DNA of 13,835 bases from Coriobacteriia bacterium (lineage in GTDB: Bacteria > Actinomycetota > Coriobacteriia > Coriobacteriales > UBA8131). The stretch spans positions 1-13,835 of the forward strand of contig WRFC01000012.1 of the NCBI GenBank assembly GCA_009779015.1. The letters are read 5' to 3'. The position numbers and the translations under genes are program-made. The notes under the pieces were generated by a model. The model had not been told where the DNA came from and did no database searches. It was given only the letters and a program-made list of their open reading frames with translations. This document shows positions 6,282 through 13,835 of the stretch, one piece after another (the stretch's first letter is position 1; each line of letters starts with the position of its first letter).

Positions 6282-8759
6282 ATGAGTGGCACAGACAGTG
6301 TGGAGGATATGCGTCCGCCTGCTTTCGAAACACACTACAGTTCAGAGCGTTTGCAAAAAAAACTACGCTCTTTACTCACAACTCCGTCAGTTGCCATTGA
6401 AGCCGCAGATGGCTATGGCAAGACCACGACTATCCAAGAATTCCTCAGCCATGAGCTGCCCAAAAAAGCCTCGCTGCACTGGTTTACAGCGGTGCCCGAA
6501 GACCCGGCGGCGCTCTACCAGAGGCTTGCCTTAGAAATCGCCACGATCGATAGCACAGCCGGCCAGCGCCTGCTTGAGATCGGGCTGCCCGACCCAGGGT
6601 CGCTGGGCAAAGCCTGTGACGCGGTCCGGCAGCTGGCTTGCGCTGACGAGGCCTGGCTCGTAATCGATAACTCTGAGTTGCTGGCCGCGTTTCTCCCGAT
6701 GGCCTTTTTAGACGCTTTGCTTGAGCATCAGTGTGCGGCTTGGCATGTCTGGTTTATTTCGCAGCCCCTGGGCAAAGAGGTGCTGTTGACGCTGGCCAGC
6801 CACAGTGTGCCGCTGGTTACGACGGCCGACCTGCGCCTGACCGGTGGCGAGATATGTGAGTTCTATGCCCGCTCGGGCGTCGAGATCAGCGCCGCCCAGG
6901 CCGAGCAGGCCTTTCTGTTGACCGATGGCTGGATGGCCGCGGTCTGCTTTGAGCTGCGTGCCTACCGCGAGCAGGGCAGGTTCTCAGAGGCCGGGGCCGA
7001 GCAGCTTTTAGAGCATGTCATCTGGAGCAGCCTGACGCTTGAGCAGCAGTCGTTTTTATTGTACATATCGCCGTTTGAGACGATCTCGGTGCGCCAGGCC
7101 TGCGCGGTCTTGGCGGTCGAGGAGCTCCCTGATTATGCCACCCGCTGTTTGAACGGGCCGTTTATCAGGTATGACGATGAGGGCGGCTGCTATCGGCTGT
7201 CTTGGCCGCTGAGCGGGTTTTTGGCCGCCAAACGGGCGGAGCGGAGCCACGACTTTGAGCAGCAATGCCTGGTTTTGGCCGGCGATGTCTATCGTTTAGA
7301 GGGCAACCCCGATGCCGCCCTGGCCCTCTACGCCCAGGCGCGGGCCTTTGACTGCATCCTCGCGATGGACCTCTCGCACTTCTCGGGCCTGATTGGCATC
7401 GAGGGCATGGCCGAGGTCGCCCAAGCGGTGGCCGAGCACTCGTCGCCCGAAGACAAGCTCAAGCATCCGTTTGCGATCTTGAGCATGGCCTGGGCGTTGA
7501 AGTCGGCCGGCCACGATGAGCAGTTTGCCAGCTTGCTGGACGAGTTGGACGCCCTCTTTCCGGAGCGTGGGCCAGAGCGCGCGGACTGGATGCTGCTGGC
7601 CGGCTATCGCGCTTATCCCGATGTTGAGAAGATGCTGCCTTTTCTGAAGGCCGCCGAGCGGCTCTTCAAAGGCGCCAGTTCGCAGGTGGTCTTTGCCGAC
7701 ATGCCTTGGGCCTTTGGCTCGGGCCTGCAGTTCTTAGAGTTTCATCATCGGCCGGGGCAGGCAGACTGCGAGGCCGGTTTTTTGGAGGAGTGCGTGGGCA
7801 TTCTGAAGCGGCTGACCAATGGTTATGGCACAGGTGCCGACGATCTTTTTAAGGCCGAGCTGGCCTATCTGCGCGGCGACATGGAAAACGCCGAGATACT
7901 GGCGCATAAGGCGTTCTTTTTGGCCGACGACCAACGCCAGACGATCATTCAGCTCGGTGCGGCCGCGACTTTGGCCAACATCGCCTTTTATAAGGCCGAC
8001 GCCGCCCGTTGGCAGAATGCCATCGGCTCGCTGGAGCGGGTGGCCGCCACAGTGCGAATCGATGCGGCCGCCCAGTCGGCCCTGGATGGCATCTATGGCA
8101 CGCTGGCCGCCAAGTTCGGGGCATCGATCCAGGGCTCGGCTTGGATGCGCCCAGACGACCCGGACAACGCTTTTACCGTCAGCCCCCTCTACACCAACGC
8201 CTTGTTCACGCAGGCCGTGACCTGGTTGCGCCAAAAAGAGTACACCCAGCTGATCGGCAAGCTCGAGGCCGAGTCGGCCAAGCTGAAAGACACGTCGGAC
8301 TACGCGGCATCGACCTACTCGATCTTGTTGGCCGCCGGTTACGCCGCGTTAGGCGATCAGCTGAAAGCCTCGGGCCTCTTAAAGCGGGCGCTCGAGCTGG
8401 CCATGCCCGACGACCTGATCATGCGCTTTGTGACCCTCTTTTCTCCCCTTGAAAAACTGATCGATGAGCTGCTGGGCACCCATTATCCAGAACGCGTGGA
8501 GAAGTACCTGCGGATCAAGGCCGACTTTAGCAATGGCAAGAACGCGCTGCAGAACGTGGTTACGATGCATGGCCTGGATGACGCCCTGACCGTGCGCGAG
8601 CGCGAGATTGCCGTTTTGGCCTCGGAAGGCCTGCGCAACAAAGAGATCGCTTTGCGGCTTTTTGTCTCGGAAAGCACGGTGCGCACGCATCTGCGGGTGA
8701 TCTTTCACAAGCTGGGAATCGACCGCCGCGCCGCCCTGGCCGAGCGCCTGCGCTCTTAG
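6282..8759 (+). CDS. MalT-like LuxR-family transcriptional regulator (LAL type)
   Basis: The 825-aa protein resembles large ATP-dependent LuxR regulators. An N-terminal STAND-type NTPase carries a P-loop ADGYGKTTT (42-50; MalT-type consensus xPAGYGKTT) and a Walker B-like AWLVIDN (124-130). The segment LTGGEICEFY...TDGWMAAVCFELRAY (186-228) matches the MalT module. A long helical, TPR-like sensor region (about 300-760) follows. The C-terminal LuxR helix-turn-helix is LTVREREIAVLASEG... through STVRTHLRVIFHKLG (769-812). ATG 6282 follows AGGGGGG (6268-6274). The asparagine at 130 replaces the second acidic residue usual in MalT Walker B. The ligand and targets are unknown. The downstream surface-protein gene, same strand, is the obvious candidate target, but this is inference. 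GC-rich codon use matches its neighbours. Confidence 0.9.
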   Translation: MSGTDSVEDMRPPAFETHYSSERLQKKLRSLLTTPSVAIEAADGYGKTTTIQEFLSHELPKKASLHWFTAVPEDPAALYQRLALEIATIDSTAGQRLLEIGLPDPGSLGKACDAVRQLACADEAWLVIDNSELLAAFLPMAFLDALLEHQCAAWHVWFISQPLGKEVLLTLASHSVPLVTTADLRLTGGEICEFYARSGVEISAAQAEQAFLLTDGWMAAVCFELRAYREQGRFSEAGAEQLLEHVIWSSLTLEQQSFLLYISPFETISVRQACAVLAVEELPDYATRCLNGPFIRYDDEGGCYRLSWPLSGFLAAKRAERSHDFEQQCLVLAGDVYRLEGNPDAALALYAQARAFDCILAMDLSHFSGLIGIEGMAEVAQAVAEHSSPEDKLKHPFAILSMAWALKSAGHDEQFASLLDELDALFPERGPERADWMLLAGYRAYPDVEKMLPFLKAAERLFKGASSQVVFADMPWAFGSGLQFLEFHHRPGQADCEAGFLEECVGILKRLTNGYGTGADDLFKAELAYLRGDMENAEILAHKAFFLADDQRQTIIQLGAAATLANIAFYKADAARWQNAIGSLERVAATVRIDAAAQSALDGIYGTLAAKFGASIQGSAWMRPDDPDNAFTVSPLYTNALFTQAVTWLRQKEYTQLIGKLEAESAKLKDTSDYAASTYSILLAAGYAALGDQLKASGLLKRALELAMPDDLIMRFVTLFSPLEKLIDELLGTHYPERVEKYLRIKADFSNGKNALQNVVTMHGLDDALTVREREIAVLASEGLRNKEIALRLFVSESTVRTHLRVIFHKLGIDRRAALAERLRS

Positions 8760-8761
8760 GG

Positions 8762-8816
8762 CGGCCGACTCGCCAGGCCTTTAGTTGAGGCTGGGGCGGG
8801 CGAGGGCGGCCGTTTT
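8762..8816 (+). terminator. Terminator-like hairpin after the luxR-type gene
   Basis: CGGCCG (8762-8767) pairs with CGGCCG (8807-8812). CTCGCC (8769-8774) pairs with GGCGAG (8799-8804) across a small internal loop. AGGCCT/AGGCT segments can extend the stem inward, and TTTT (8813-8816) follows. It begins 2 nt after the stop codon. The short U-run and bulges keep confidence moderate. Confidence 0.65.
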
Positions 8817-8928
8817 GCAACAAAGGGACGATGGCGCCTGTGGTTCGTCCAAAGGGATGAATAAATCTGATTACTCCATCTAGACGATATGCGACTAGCA
8901 CAACACAACATAGAATGACTATGAAAAG

Positions 8929-8950
8929 ATTGTGCTGATGAGCCCACAAT
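8929..8950. promoter_or_regulatory. Operator-like inverted repeat
   Basis: ATTGTG (8929-8934) and CACAAT (8945-8950) form a perfect 6-bp dyad with a 10-nt spacer. The dyad is 22 bp overall, about two helical turns, which suits a dimeric helix-turn-helix regulator. It lies 271 nt upstream of the surface-protein start. A link to the neighbouring LuxR protein is inference. Confidence 0.4.
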
Positions 8951-9106
8951 TTTAGTCCAATTCGAAAAATGAAGTAAAAACGAGGTATGTTTCTGAGGCT
9001 CAGCTGCAAGTCAGAAGCATATGGGGGGAATTTGTTTTGCCAGACCTAAAGCTAATCGTGCTAGCCAATTCAAGATGCACTACCTGCCGATCAGGGCAGA
9101 GAGAAG

Positions 9107-9127
9107 GGCTGCGGCAAAGCCGTAGCC
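9107..9127 (+). promoter_or_regulatory. Leader hairpin 1
   Basis: GGCTGCGGC (9107-9115) pairs with GCCGTAGCC (9119-9127) with a single wobble pair and an AAA loop. It ends 14 nt before the second hairpin and is followed by TTTGC. It may compete with, or stabilise, the adhesin leader structure. Confidence 0.45.
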
Positions 9128-9141
9128 TTTGCTAGCGCTGT

Positions 9142-9173
9142 TTGCAACCTGGGGAGTGTTGCAAGGGTTTTTT
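9142..9173 (+). terminator. Leader hairpin 2 with U-run: possible attenuator
   Basis: TTGCAAC (9142-9148) pairs perfectly with GTTGCAA (9158-9164) around a 9-nt loop. GGG and six Ts (9168-9173) follow. The stem is short and AT-containing and the T-run is 3 nt away. It is a weak intrinsic terminator at best, but it sits inside the adhesin leader 47 nt before the start codon. An attenuator or an operator are both possible. Confidence 0.4.
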
Positions 9174-9220
9174 GCGCAAGACGCGAGTCGTAAGGCACAA
9201 GGGGACGAGGAGTTGATCGT

Positions 9221-12200
9221 ATGAGGCGGAGTGGATCTAGCCATAGCCAAGCAGGTGCAAGCGAGCCGTATTCTGACCGTCGGCATGGATTGCAGAAATC
9301 CCGAAAAAAAGCCAAGAAAACCGTGCCTCTGGCGACGTTCTCGAATGTCCGACGCCTGGGCACGACTCTTTTGGCGGTGGTTTTTGCGCTCAGCCTCTTG
9401 CCTGTCCAGTCGATTTTTGCCGGATCGGCCAGTGACACCCCGATTGACCAAAGCGCTGCCCAGACAGCAGCGGCTCCGGACGGCCAAAGCGCTGCCACTG
9501 AAGCAGCGGCCCCGGACGGCCAAAGCGCTGCCACTGAAACAGACACCTCGGCGGGCACAGATGGCAGTGCGACAGCCACGCTGCCGGCCACAGAGGCCAG
9601 TGCCCCGGCAGCCGATACTCTAGCGGACAGCACGGCCGCCGCACCAGAGGGCAGCAGCCCTGAAGGCCAGTCGGCGACTGAGGCCGCGACCGATGCCGCC
9701 ACCGCCCCCGCGACCGATACGGGCCCTGGCGCGACAGAGGCAACTGATACAACTGCCGCTGCTTCGACCGGTGCCAGCCAAGCCATCGAGCCGACAGGGA
9801 ATGCGGTTGTGCCCATCGGCCAAGAGCCGACGACCAGCCAAACGCCGACCACCGGCGGTACACAGGCCACCGGCGGTACAGAGGCCATCGATACCGGCCT
9901 CGTGCCGGTCAGTGCGGTCAGCCCGGCCAGCCCGGCCACCCCGGCCAGTCCGGCCAGCCCGGCAACGGGCAGCGAGCCCAGCAGCGCCCCCACCTACAGC
10001 GTCACCTATAACGCCAACGGCGGCTTTGGCGGTGCTATCGACAGCCAAAAGTACAGCGCCGGAGACACCGTGACGGTGTCTTATGTCGCCCCCACCAAGG
10101 TCGATGTCAGCGGCACCTACGCCTTTGAAGGCTGGGCCTATACGCCAGATGCCACTTATCCCGCCTTTATCCAAAACATCACGCCCAGTACCTTTAAGAT
10201 CAGCCAAGACACCACGCTCTATGCGGTCTGGGGTGCGGCCACGCCCTTCATGGGCATCACGCCAGCGGACAGCAACCCGAGTATCCACATGCACGGTGGG
10301 GCCGGCTACACATTCATTTTCTATTTCACAGTGCCGGATACCTTTAACAGGAGCGGCCTGCCCATTGGTTCGAAGATGCAAAATATCGGTGGCGTGGACT
10401 ACTACGTCATCACATTGGTTGGCACTTCGAACACCGACAGCATCGCGACGGCCCTGGATGGGCATGAGTACTTGGCTTATGTCGATATCTATCGGACAAG
10501 CGATGGCCTGCTGATCGAGCATGTCACCGAAGACCACATCGGGCATGTCAGCGATGACACCGCCGATCTGCAGAATGACGGGTCGATGGGCAGTGATGGT
10601 CTGGTCGAGGTCAATACAGGCGTGATCAATTTCTGGTACCAGTATCATTCGCCCGTGCCGAACTCACTGGATGTCAGCATCCAGGCCAACAAGCAGGTGA
10701 CCGGTACAACCGCTATTCCCGCTGGCCTTTTCGAGTTTGGCCTTTTTGATAGTAACGGCGTCCAGGTGGCCACCGCCACAAACGACAGCAACGGCAATAT
10801 CGTCTTCACCGACCCGAGCCTCCACTACACAGATGCCGACCTCGGCAATATCTATTCTTTTACTATCAGAGAATTGGGGTTTGACCCAAATGCCCCAGAA
10901 TCTATCACGAAGTGGTGGGCGCCTGAAGACCCAAGCCCTGAATACACGGTCACTTACCGGGTCATCTTGGATAACTATGTCCTCACTGCCGATTTCACCG
11001 CTCCGGCTGATTATCCGAAGAGTATCGTTTTTACGAACCACTATACAGCGCATACCTCGGCGGTCCTAGAAGCGCAAAAGCTGACCGATGGGCGCGCCCT
11101 CGAAGCCGAGCAGTTCTACTTTACCATTTACGATCAAGACGGAGTCCCTGTCCAGTACAGCACGACCTCAAATGATGCGTCTGGCAACATCGTCTTTCCC
11201 GAGATTGCCTATCAGGACATTAACCAGGACTCCAGCTATACCTACACGATCAAAGAAGATACCCCGCTGCCGTCCGGCTGGACGTCTAATGGCGACGTCT
11301 ATCAGGCGGTCGTGACCTTTGTGGCTGACCCTGAGAGCGAAGGCGGCTATGACACTGTCGTGACCTACAAGTACTGGGATGGCAGCGCCTGGGTCCCCTT
11401 CAGCGACCCAGCGGACCTCCCGACCTTCACGAATACCTACAAAACCACCCCGACGTCTTGGACGCCCAAAGCCACCAAGACGACCGACGGGCGCGACATG
11501 ACGGACGGGCAGTTCTCGTTTGCGCTCTACAACTCCGACGAAGAAGGCGACCAGGGCACTCTGGTCGGGACTGCCACGAACTCGGGTACCGGCACCAGCG
11601 GACAGGTCACGTTCGAAGATCAAATCTACGACTCGCCCGGCACCTTCTACTACCTGATGGTCGAGACCAGCGCGGGCGTCAACGGCTGGAAGACCGACAC
11701 TGCTCAGCACCTGATCAAGGTCACGGTCACCGACAACGGCGACGGCACCCTGACGGCAACGCCCATGCTTTTGGGCGACACCGACTGGGTGCCCTACAGC
11801 GGCCCAGCTGACATCACCTTTGCCAACACCTACACCACCACCGATACGTCTTGGACGCCGATGGCCACAAAAACGGCCACTGGGCGCGACATGACGGCCG
11901 GGCAGTTCGCGTTTACCATCTACAACTCGGACGACCAGGGCCACCAGCTTGATGCGATCGAGACCGCTACGAACGCCCCAGGCGCTCGAAACAGCGCGGT
12001 CGACTTCACGGCACTCGGCTATAACCAGCCTGGCACCAGTTACTATCTGATTGAGGAGACAAGCCCGGGCGGCGCAGGCTGGACGGCCGACAGCACCTCG
12101 TACTGGGTCAAGGTCGATGTCACAGACAACGGCCTCGGCGCCCTGGTGGCCACGGCCACCTACTGGGACGGCAGCGCCTGGGCCACCTACAGCCCAGCGG

Positions 12201-13835
12201 CCGTTACTTTCAATAACACCTATACCACCACCAAAACATCCTGGACGCCCGAGGCCACCAAGACGACCAGCGGGCGCGACATGGCGGACGGGCAGTTCTC
12301 GTTTGCTCTCTATAGTTCGGATGCGGCAGGCACCCAGGGCGCCGAGGTCGAGACCGGCACGAACACCAGGGACGGCGACAGCAGCCCGGTCACCTTCGAC
12401 CCGCTCACCTACGACTCGCCCGGCACCAACTACTACCTGATGGTCGAGACCAGCACAGACGGCGGCGGCTGGACGGTCGACAGCGCCAGCTACCTGTTTA
12501 CGGTCACGGTCACCGATAACGGCCTGGGCGCTTTGACGAACATCGTGGGCATCGCCAAGTGGGACGGCAGCGCCTGGCAGCCCTATACAGATATGCCGAC
12601 CTTCAACAACGACTACCAAGCCAGCGGGTCTGCCGATCTGACTGCAATAAAGAGGGTCAGTGGCGAACCCCTGTTAGACCACGAGTTCACCTTTGGCGTC
12701 TATGAGGGAACGACGCTTGTCTCCACAGGCACTAACGATGAGAACGGCTTGGTCACCTTTGAACCGATCGACTACGTGCTCAACGCTGACCAGGACGATA
12801 CGGGTACGCACAGCTATACGGTCGTTGAGACCGGCTATAGCGTTCCCGGTGACGGCCATGGCTGGGCGATGTCAGAAGCAACCTTTAACGTTTATGTGGA
12901 TGTTGCCGATAGCGGTCATGGAACACTGACCACAAATGTCAGATACGATGGCGGCACGCCGACCTTTGTGAACACATATGAGGCGGATGGTAGTCTCACG
13001 CTAAAGGCTGCCAAGGCGACAGAGGGCCGCACGGCCACGGCCGGGCAGTTCAGCTTTGTCGTGTTAGACGAGGACGACAACGTCGTCGCGACCGGCACGA
13101 ACGCGTCTGATGGCACCGTCACGTTCTCGTCCATTCCCTTCAAGCAGGATGCCATTGATAAGACCTTTACTTACACCATCAAAGAGCTGGATACCGGGCT
13201 CGGTGGCTGGGCGTATGACCCGAACCCTTATTCTGTGACAGTCAAGGTCGGTGACGATCTAAGCGGTGGCCTGACGTTTGATGTGGACTACGGCACCCCG
13301 GGCAATGTCCCGCCGACCTTCAATAACACCTATACCACCACCGATACGTCTTGGACGCCGGCGGCCACGAAGACGTCTACCGGGCGCTCGATGACGGCCG
13401 GGCAGTTCGAGTTCACGCTCTATAACTCCGACGACCAAGGCGCCCAGCTGGATGCGATCGAGACCGCCACCAACGCCGACCCCGGCACGAGCAGCGCGGT
13501 CAACTTCCAGTATCTCACCTACGACGCGCCCGGCACCTTCTACTACCTGGTCAAAGAGACCAGCGCGGGCGGTCAAGGCTGGGCGGTCTCGACGGCCTCG
13601 TACTGGGTCAGGGTGACGGTCACCGACAACGGCCAAGGCGCCCTCGTGGCGACACCCGAATACTGGAATGGCAGCGCGTGGGTGCCCTACAGCGCAGCGG
13701 CCGTGAGTTTTGCCAACACCTACACCACGACCGATACGTCCTGGACGCCGGCGGCCACCAAGACGTCCACTGGGCGCGACATGACGGCCGGGCAGTTTGA
13801 GTTCACGCTCTATAACTCCGACGACCAAGGCGGCC
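9221..13835 (+). CDS. Giant secreted surface protein with pilin-type isopeptide domains (3'-partial)
   Basis: 1538 codons are open to the window edge. ATG 9221 follows GAGGAG (9207-9212). A long basic N-region (1-45) precedes the hydrophobic core LGTTLLAVVFALSLLPV (46-62), with likely cleavage after SIFA. Residues 70-259 are an Ala/Thr/Ser/Pro stalk. Residues 260-338 are one InlB/Flg_new-type repeat (VTYNANGG ... LYAVWG). Residues 340-482 are unassigned. Nine FctA/Spy0128-like domains follow, each with an early Lys, a mid-domain Glu (as in YYLVKETS) and a closing Asn in FxNTY. These are the residues that form self-made Lys-Asn isopeptide bonds in that family. Lys/Asn pairs are 491/606, 620/738, 753/869, 884/999, 1014/1130, 1144/1251, 1265/1369 and 1384/1499; the ninth domain is cut. 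An LPxTG-type sorting signal would lie beyond the window. It is probably a wall-anchored adhesin; the binding target is unknown. Confidence 0.92.
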   Translation, partial: MRRSGSSHSQAGASEPYSDRRHGLQKSRKKAKKTVPLATFSNVRRLGTTLLAVVFALSLLPVQSIFAGSASDTPIDQSAAQTAAAPDGQSAATEAAAPDGQSAATETDTSAGTDGSATATLPATEASAPAADTLADSTAAAPEGSSPEGQSATEAATDAATAPATDTGPGATEATDTTAAASTGASQAIEPTGNAVVPIGQEPTTSQTPTTGGTQATGGTEAIDTGLVPVSAVSPASPATPASPASPATGSEPSSAPTYSVTYNANGGFGGAIDSQKYSAGDTVTVSYVAPTKVDVSGTYAFEGWAYTPDATYPAFIQNITPSTFKISQDTTLYAVWGAATPFMGITPADSNPSIHMHGGAGYTFIFYFTVPDTFNRSGLPIGSKMQNIGGVDYYVITLVGTSNTDSIATALDGHEYLAYVDIYRTSDGLLIEHVTEDHIGHVSDDTADLQNDGSMGSDGLVEVNTGVINFWYQYHSPVPNSLDVSIQANKQVTGTTAIPAGLFEFGLFDSNGVQVATATNDSNGNIVFTDPSLHYTDADLGNIYSFTIRELGFDPNAPESITKWWAPEDPSPEYTVTYRVILDNYVLTADFTAPADYPKSIVFTNHYTAHTSAVLEAQKLTDGRALEAEQFYFTIYDQDGVPVQYSTTSNDASGNIVFPEIAYQDINQDSSYTYTIKEDTPLPSGWTSNGDVYQAVVTFVADPESEGGYDTVVTYKYWDGSAWVPFSDPADLPTFTNTYKTTPTSWTPKATKTTDGRDMTDGQFSFALYNSDEEGDQGTLVGTATNSGTGTSGQVTFEDQIYDSPGTFYYLMVETSAGVNGWKTDTAQHLIKVTVTDNGDGTLTATPMLLGDTDWVPYSGPADITFANTYTTTDTSWTPMATKTATGRDMTAGQFAFTIYNSDDQGHQLDAIETATNAPGARNSAVDFTALGYNQPGTSYYLIEETSPGGAGWTADSTSYWVKVDVTDNGLGALVATATYWDGSAWATYSPAAVTFNNTYTTTKTSWTPEATKTTSGRDMADGQFSFALYSSDAAGTQGAEVETGTNTRDGDSSPVTFDPLTYDSPGTNYYLMVETSTDGGGWTVDSASYLFTVTVTDNGLGALTNIVGIAKWDGSAWQPYTDMPTFNNDYQASGSADLTAIKRVSGEPLLDHEFTFGVYEGTTLVSTGTNDENGLVTFEPIDYVLNADQDDTGTHSYTVVETGYSVPGDGHGWAMSEATFNVYVDVADSGHGTLTTNVRYDGGTPTFVNTYEADGSLTLKAAKATEGRTATAGQFSFVVLDEDDNVVATGTNASDGTVTFSSIPFKQDAIDKTFTYTIKELDTGLGGWAYDPNPYSVTVKVGDDLSGGLTFDVDYGTPGNVPPTFNNTYTTTDTSWTPAATKTSTGRSMTAGQFEFTLYNSDDQGAQLDAIETATNADPGTSSAVNFQYLTYDAPGTFYYLVKETSAGGQGWAVSTASYWVRVTVTDNGQGALVATPEYWNGSAWVPYSAAAVSFANTYTTTDTSWTPAATKTSTGRDMTAGQFEFTLYNSDDQGG
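9449..9538 (+). repeat. 36-nt tandem repeat in the stalk-coding region
   Basis: Two and a half copies of a 12-codon unit start at 9449, 9485 and 9521. Copies 2 and 3 encode the near-identical segments DGQSAATEAAAP and DGQSAATE. It is a low-complexity extension of the stalk just after the signal peptide. Slippage could change its length without shifting the frame. Confidence 0.8.
9920..9964 (+). repeat. Five 9-nt Ser/Thr-Pro-Ala repeats
   Basis: Five in-frame units of the AGC-CCG-GCC type encode SPASPATPASPASPA. They form a short, stiff proline-rich linker between the Ala/Thr stalk and the InlB-type repeat. The unit is a multiple of 3, so copy-number change keeps the frame. Confidence 0.85.
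11456..13835 (+). repeat. 390-393-nt intragenic domain repeats (TSWTP family)
   Basis: Family units begin at the TSW motif at 11456, 11849, 12239, 13349 and 13739 (last one cut). They are 393, 390, 390 and 390 nt long. Two divergent isopeptide domains (from 12629 and from about 12983) interrupt the series. Conserved blocks per unit are TSWTPxATKT, GRDMTxGQF, a YYL-x-ETS segment, WxGSAW and FxNTYTTT. Units starting at 13349 and 13739 are nearly identical at DNA level over the compared stretch, differing mostly at third codon positions. Confidence 0.9.

Larger units (their letters stand above)
8817..9220 (+). promoter_or_regulatory. Gene-free leader/promoter region of the surface protein
   Basis: About 400 nt, more AT-rich than the flanking genes, with no supported coding sequence. 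It contains an operator-like dyad (8929-8950) and two hairpins (9107-9127, 9142-9173). A possible 16-codon reading frame (9075-9125) has no ribosome site. No -35/-10 pair good enough to call a promoter was found. Its size and structure suggest that the adhesin is regulated both at initiation and in a long 5' leader. Confidence 0.5.

Noticed and set aside
9075..9125. 16-codon leader peptide before the adhesin
   Set aside because: There is no ribosome site and no biased amino-acid run. It is mentioned only within the leader finding.
9091..10648. Overlapping open frames of 300 and 342 codons on the - strand
   Set aside because: They are shadows of the low-complexity stalk. Their products are Val/Ala/Gly/Arg-rich, with no ribosome site and no domain.
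11168..12619. Long open frame of 483 codons on the - strand opposite the adhesin
   Set aside because: It mirrors the periodic GC-rich repeats of the + strand gene, whose translation shows clear domains and a signal peptide. The - strand product is repetitive for the same reason and matches nothing I recognise.
11456..13835. Periodic repeats considered as a CRISPR array or satellite
   Set aside because: The period is 390 nt, in frame and protein-coding throughout, with no short direct repeats separated by unique spacers.

Overview
The window reads as the chromosome of a GC-rich Gram-positive bacterium, most likely an actinobacterium of the Coriobacteriia type. This is an inference from three things: the EF-Tu sequence, a large LuxR/MalT-type regulator, and a long Spy0128/FctA-like isopeptide surface protein. 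No database search was possible. Nearly everything is on the + strand.

Positions 1-6172 hold a conserved translation, secretion and transcription block. It starts with tRNA-Tyr (5' end cut by the window edge), tRNA-Thr(GGT) and tRNA-Met(CAT), then tuf (EF-Tu) closed by a strong intrinsic terminator. A good extended -10 promoter (1781-1809) then serves rpmG (49 aa), tRNA-Trp(CCA), secE and nusG, which overlaps secE by 4 nt. rplK and rplA (L11, L1) follow, each preceded by a structured leader of about 140-150 nt. rplJ and rplL (L10, L7/L12) come last, behind a consensus TATAAT box and a recognisable L10 leader RNA with an attenuator-type terminator. The order tRNA-tuf-rpmG-trpT-secE-nusG-rplKAJL is the classical one. 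However, rpoB/rpoC do not follow rplL.

Positions 6173-8816 change character. After an AT-rich spacer with a perfect inverted repeat comes an 825-aa MalT/LAL-like LuxR regulator (NTPase, helical sensor region, C-terminal LuxR helix-turn-helix), ended by a GC-rich terminator-like hairpin.

Positions 8817-9220 are a gene-free leader with an operator-like dyad and two consecutive hairpins, the second followed by six Ts.

Positions 9221-13835 are the first 1538 codons of a giant secreted surface protein whose end lies outside the window. It has a signal peptide, a long Ala/Thr/Pro/Ser stalk with short tandem repeats, one InlB/Flg_new-type repeat, an unassigned domain of about 140 aa, and then at least nine pilin-type isopeptide domains. 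Five of these (the last cut) belong to one family of about 130 aa that is very similar at DNA level. The natural hypothesis is that the LuxR protein controls this adhesin. Nothing here proves it.
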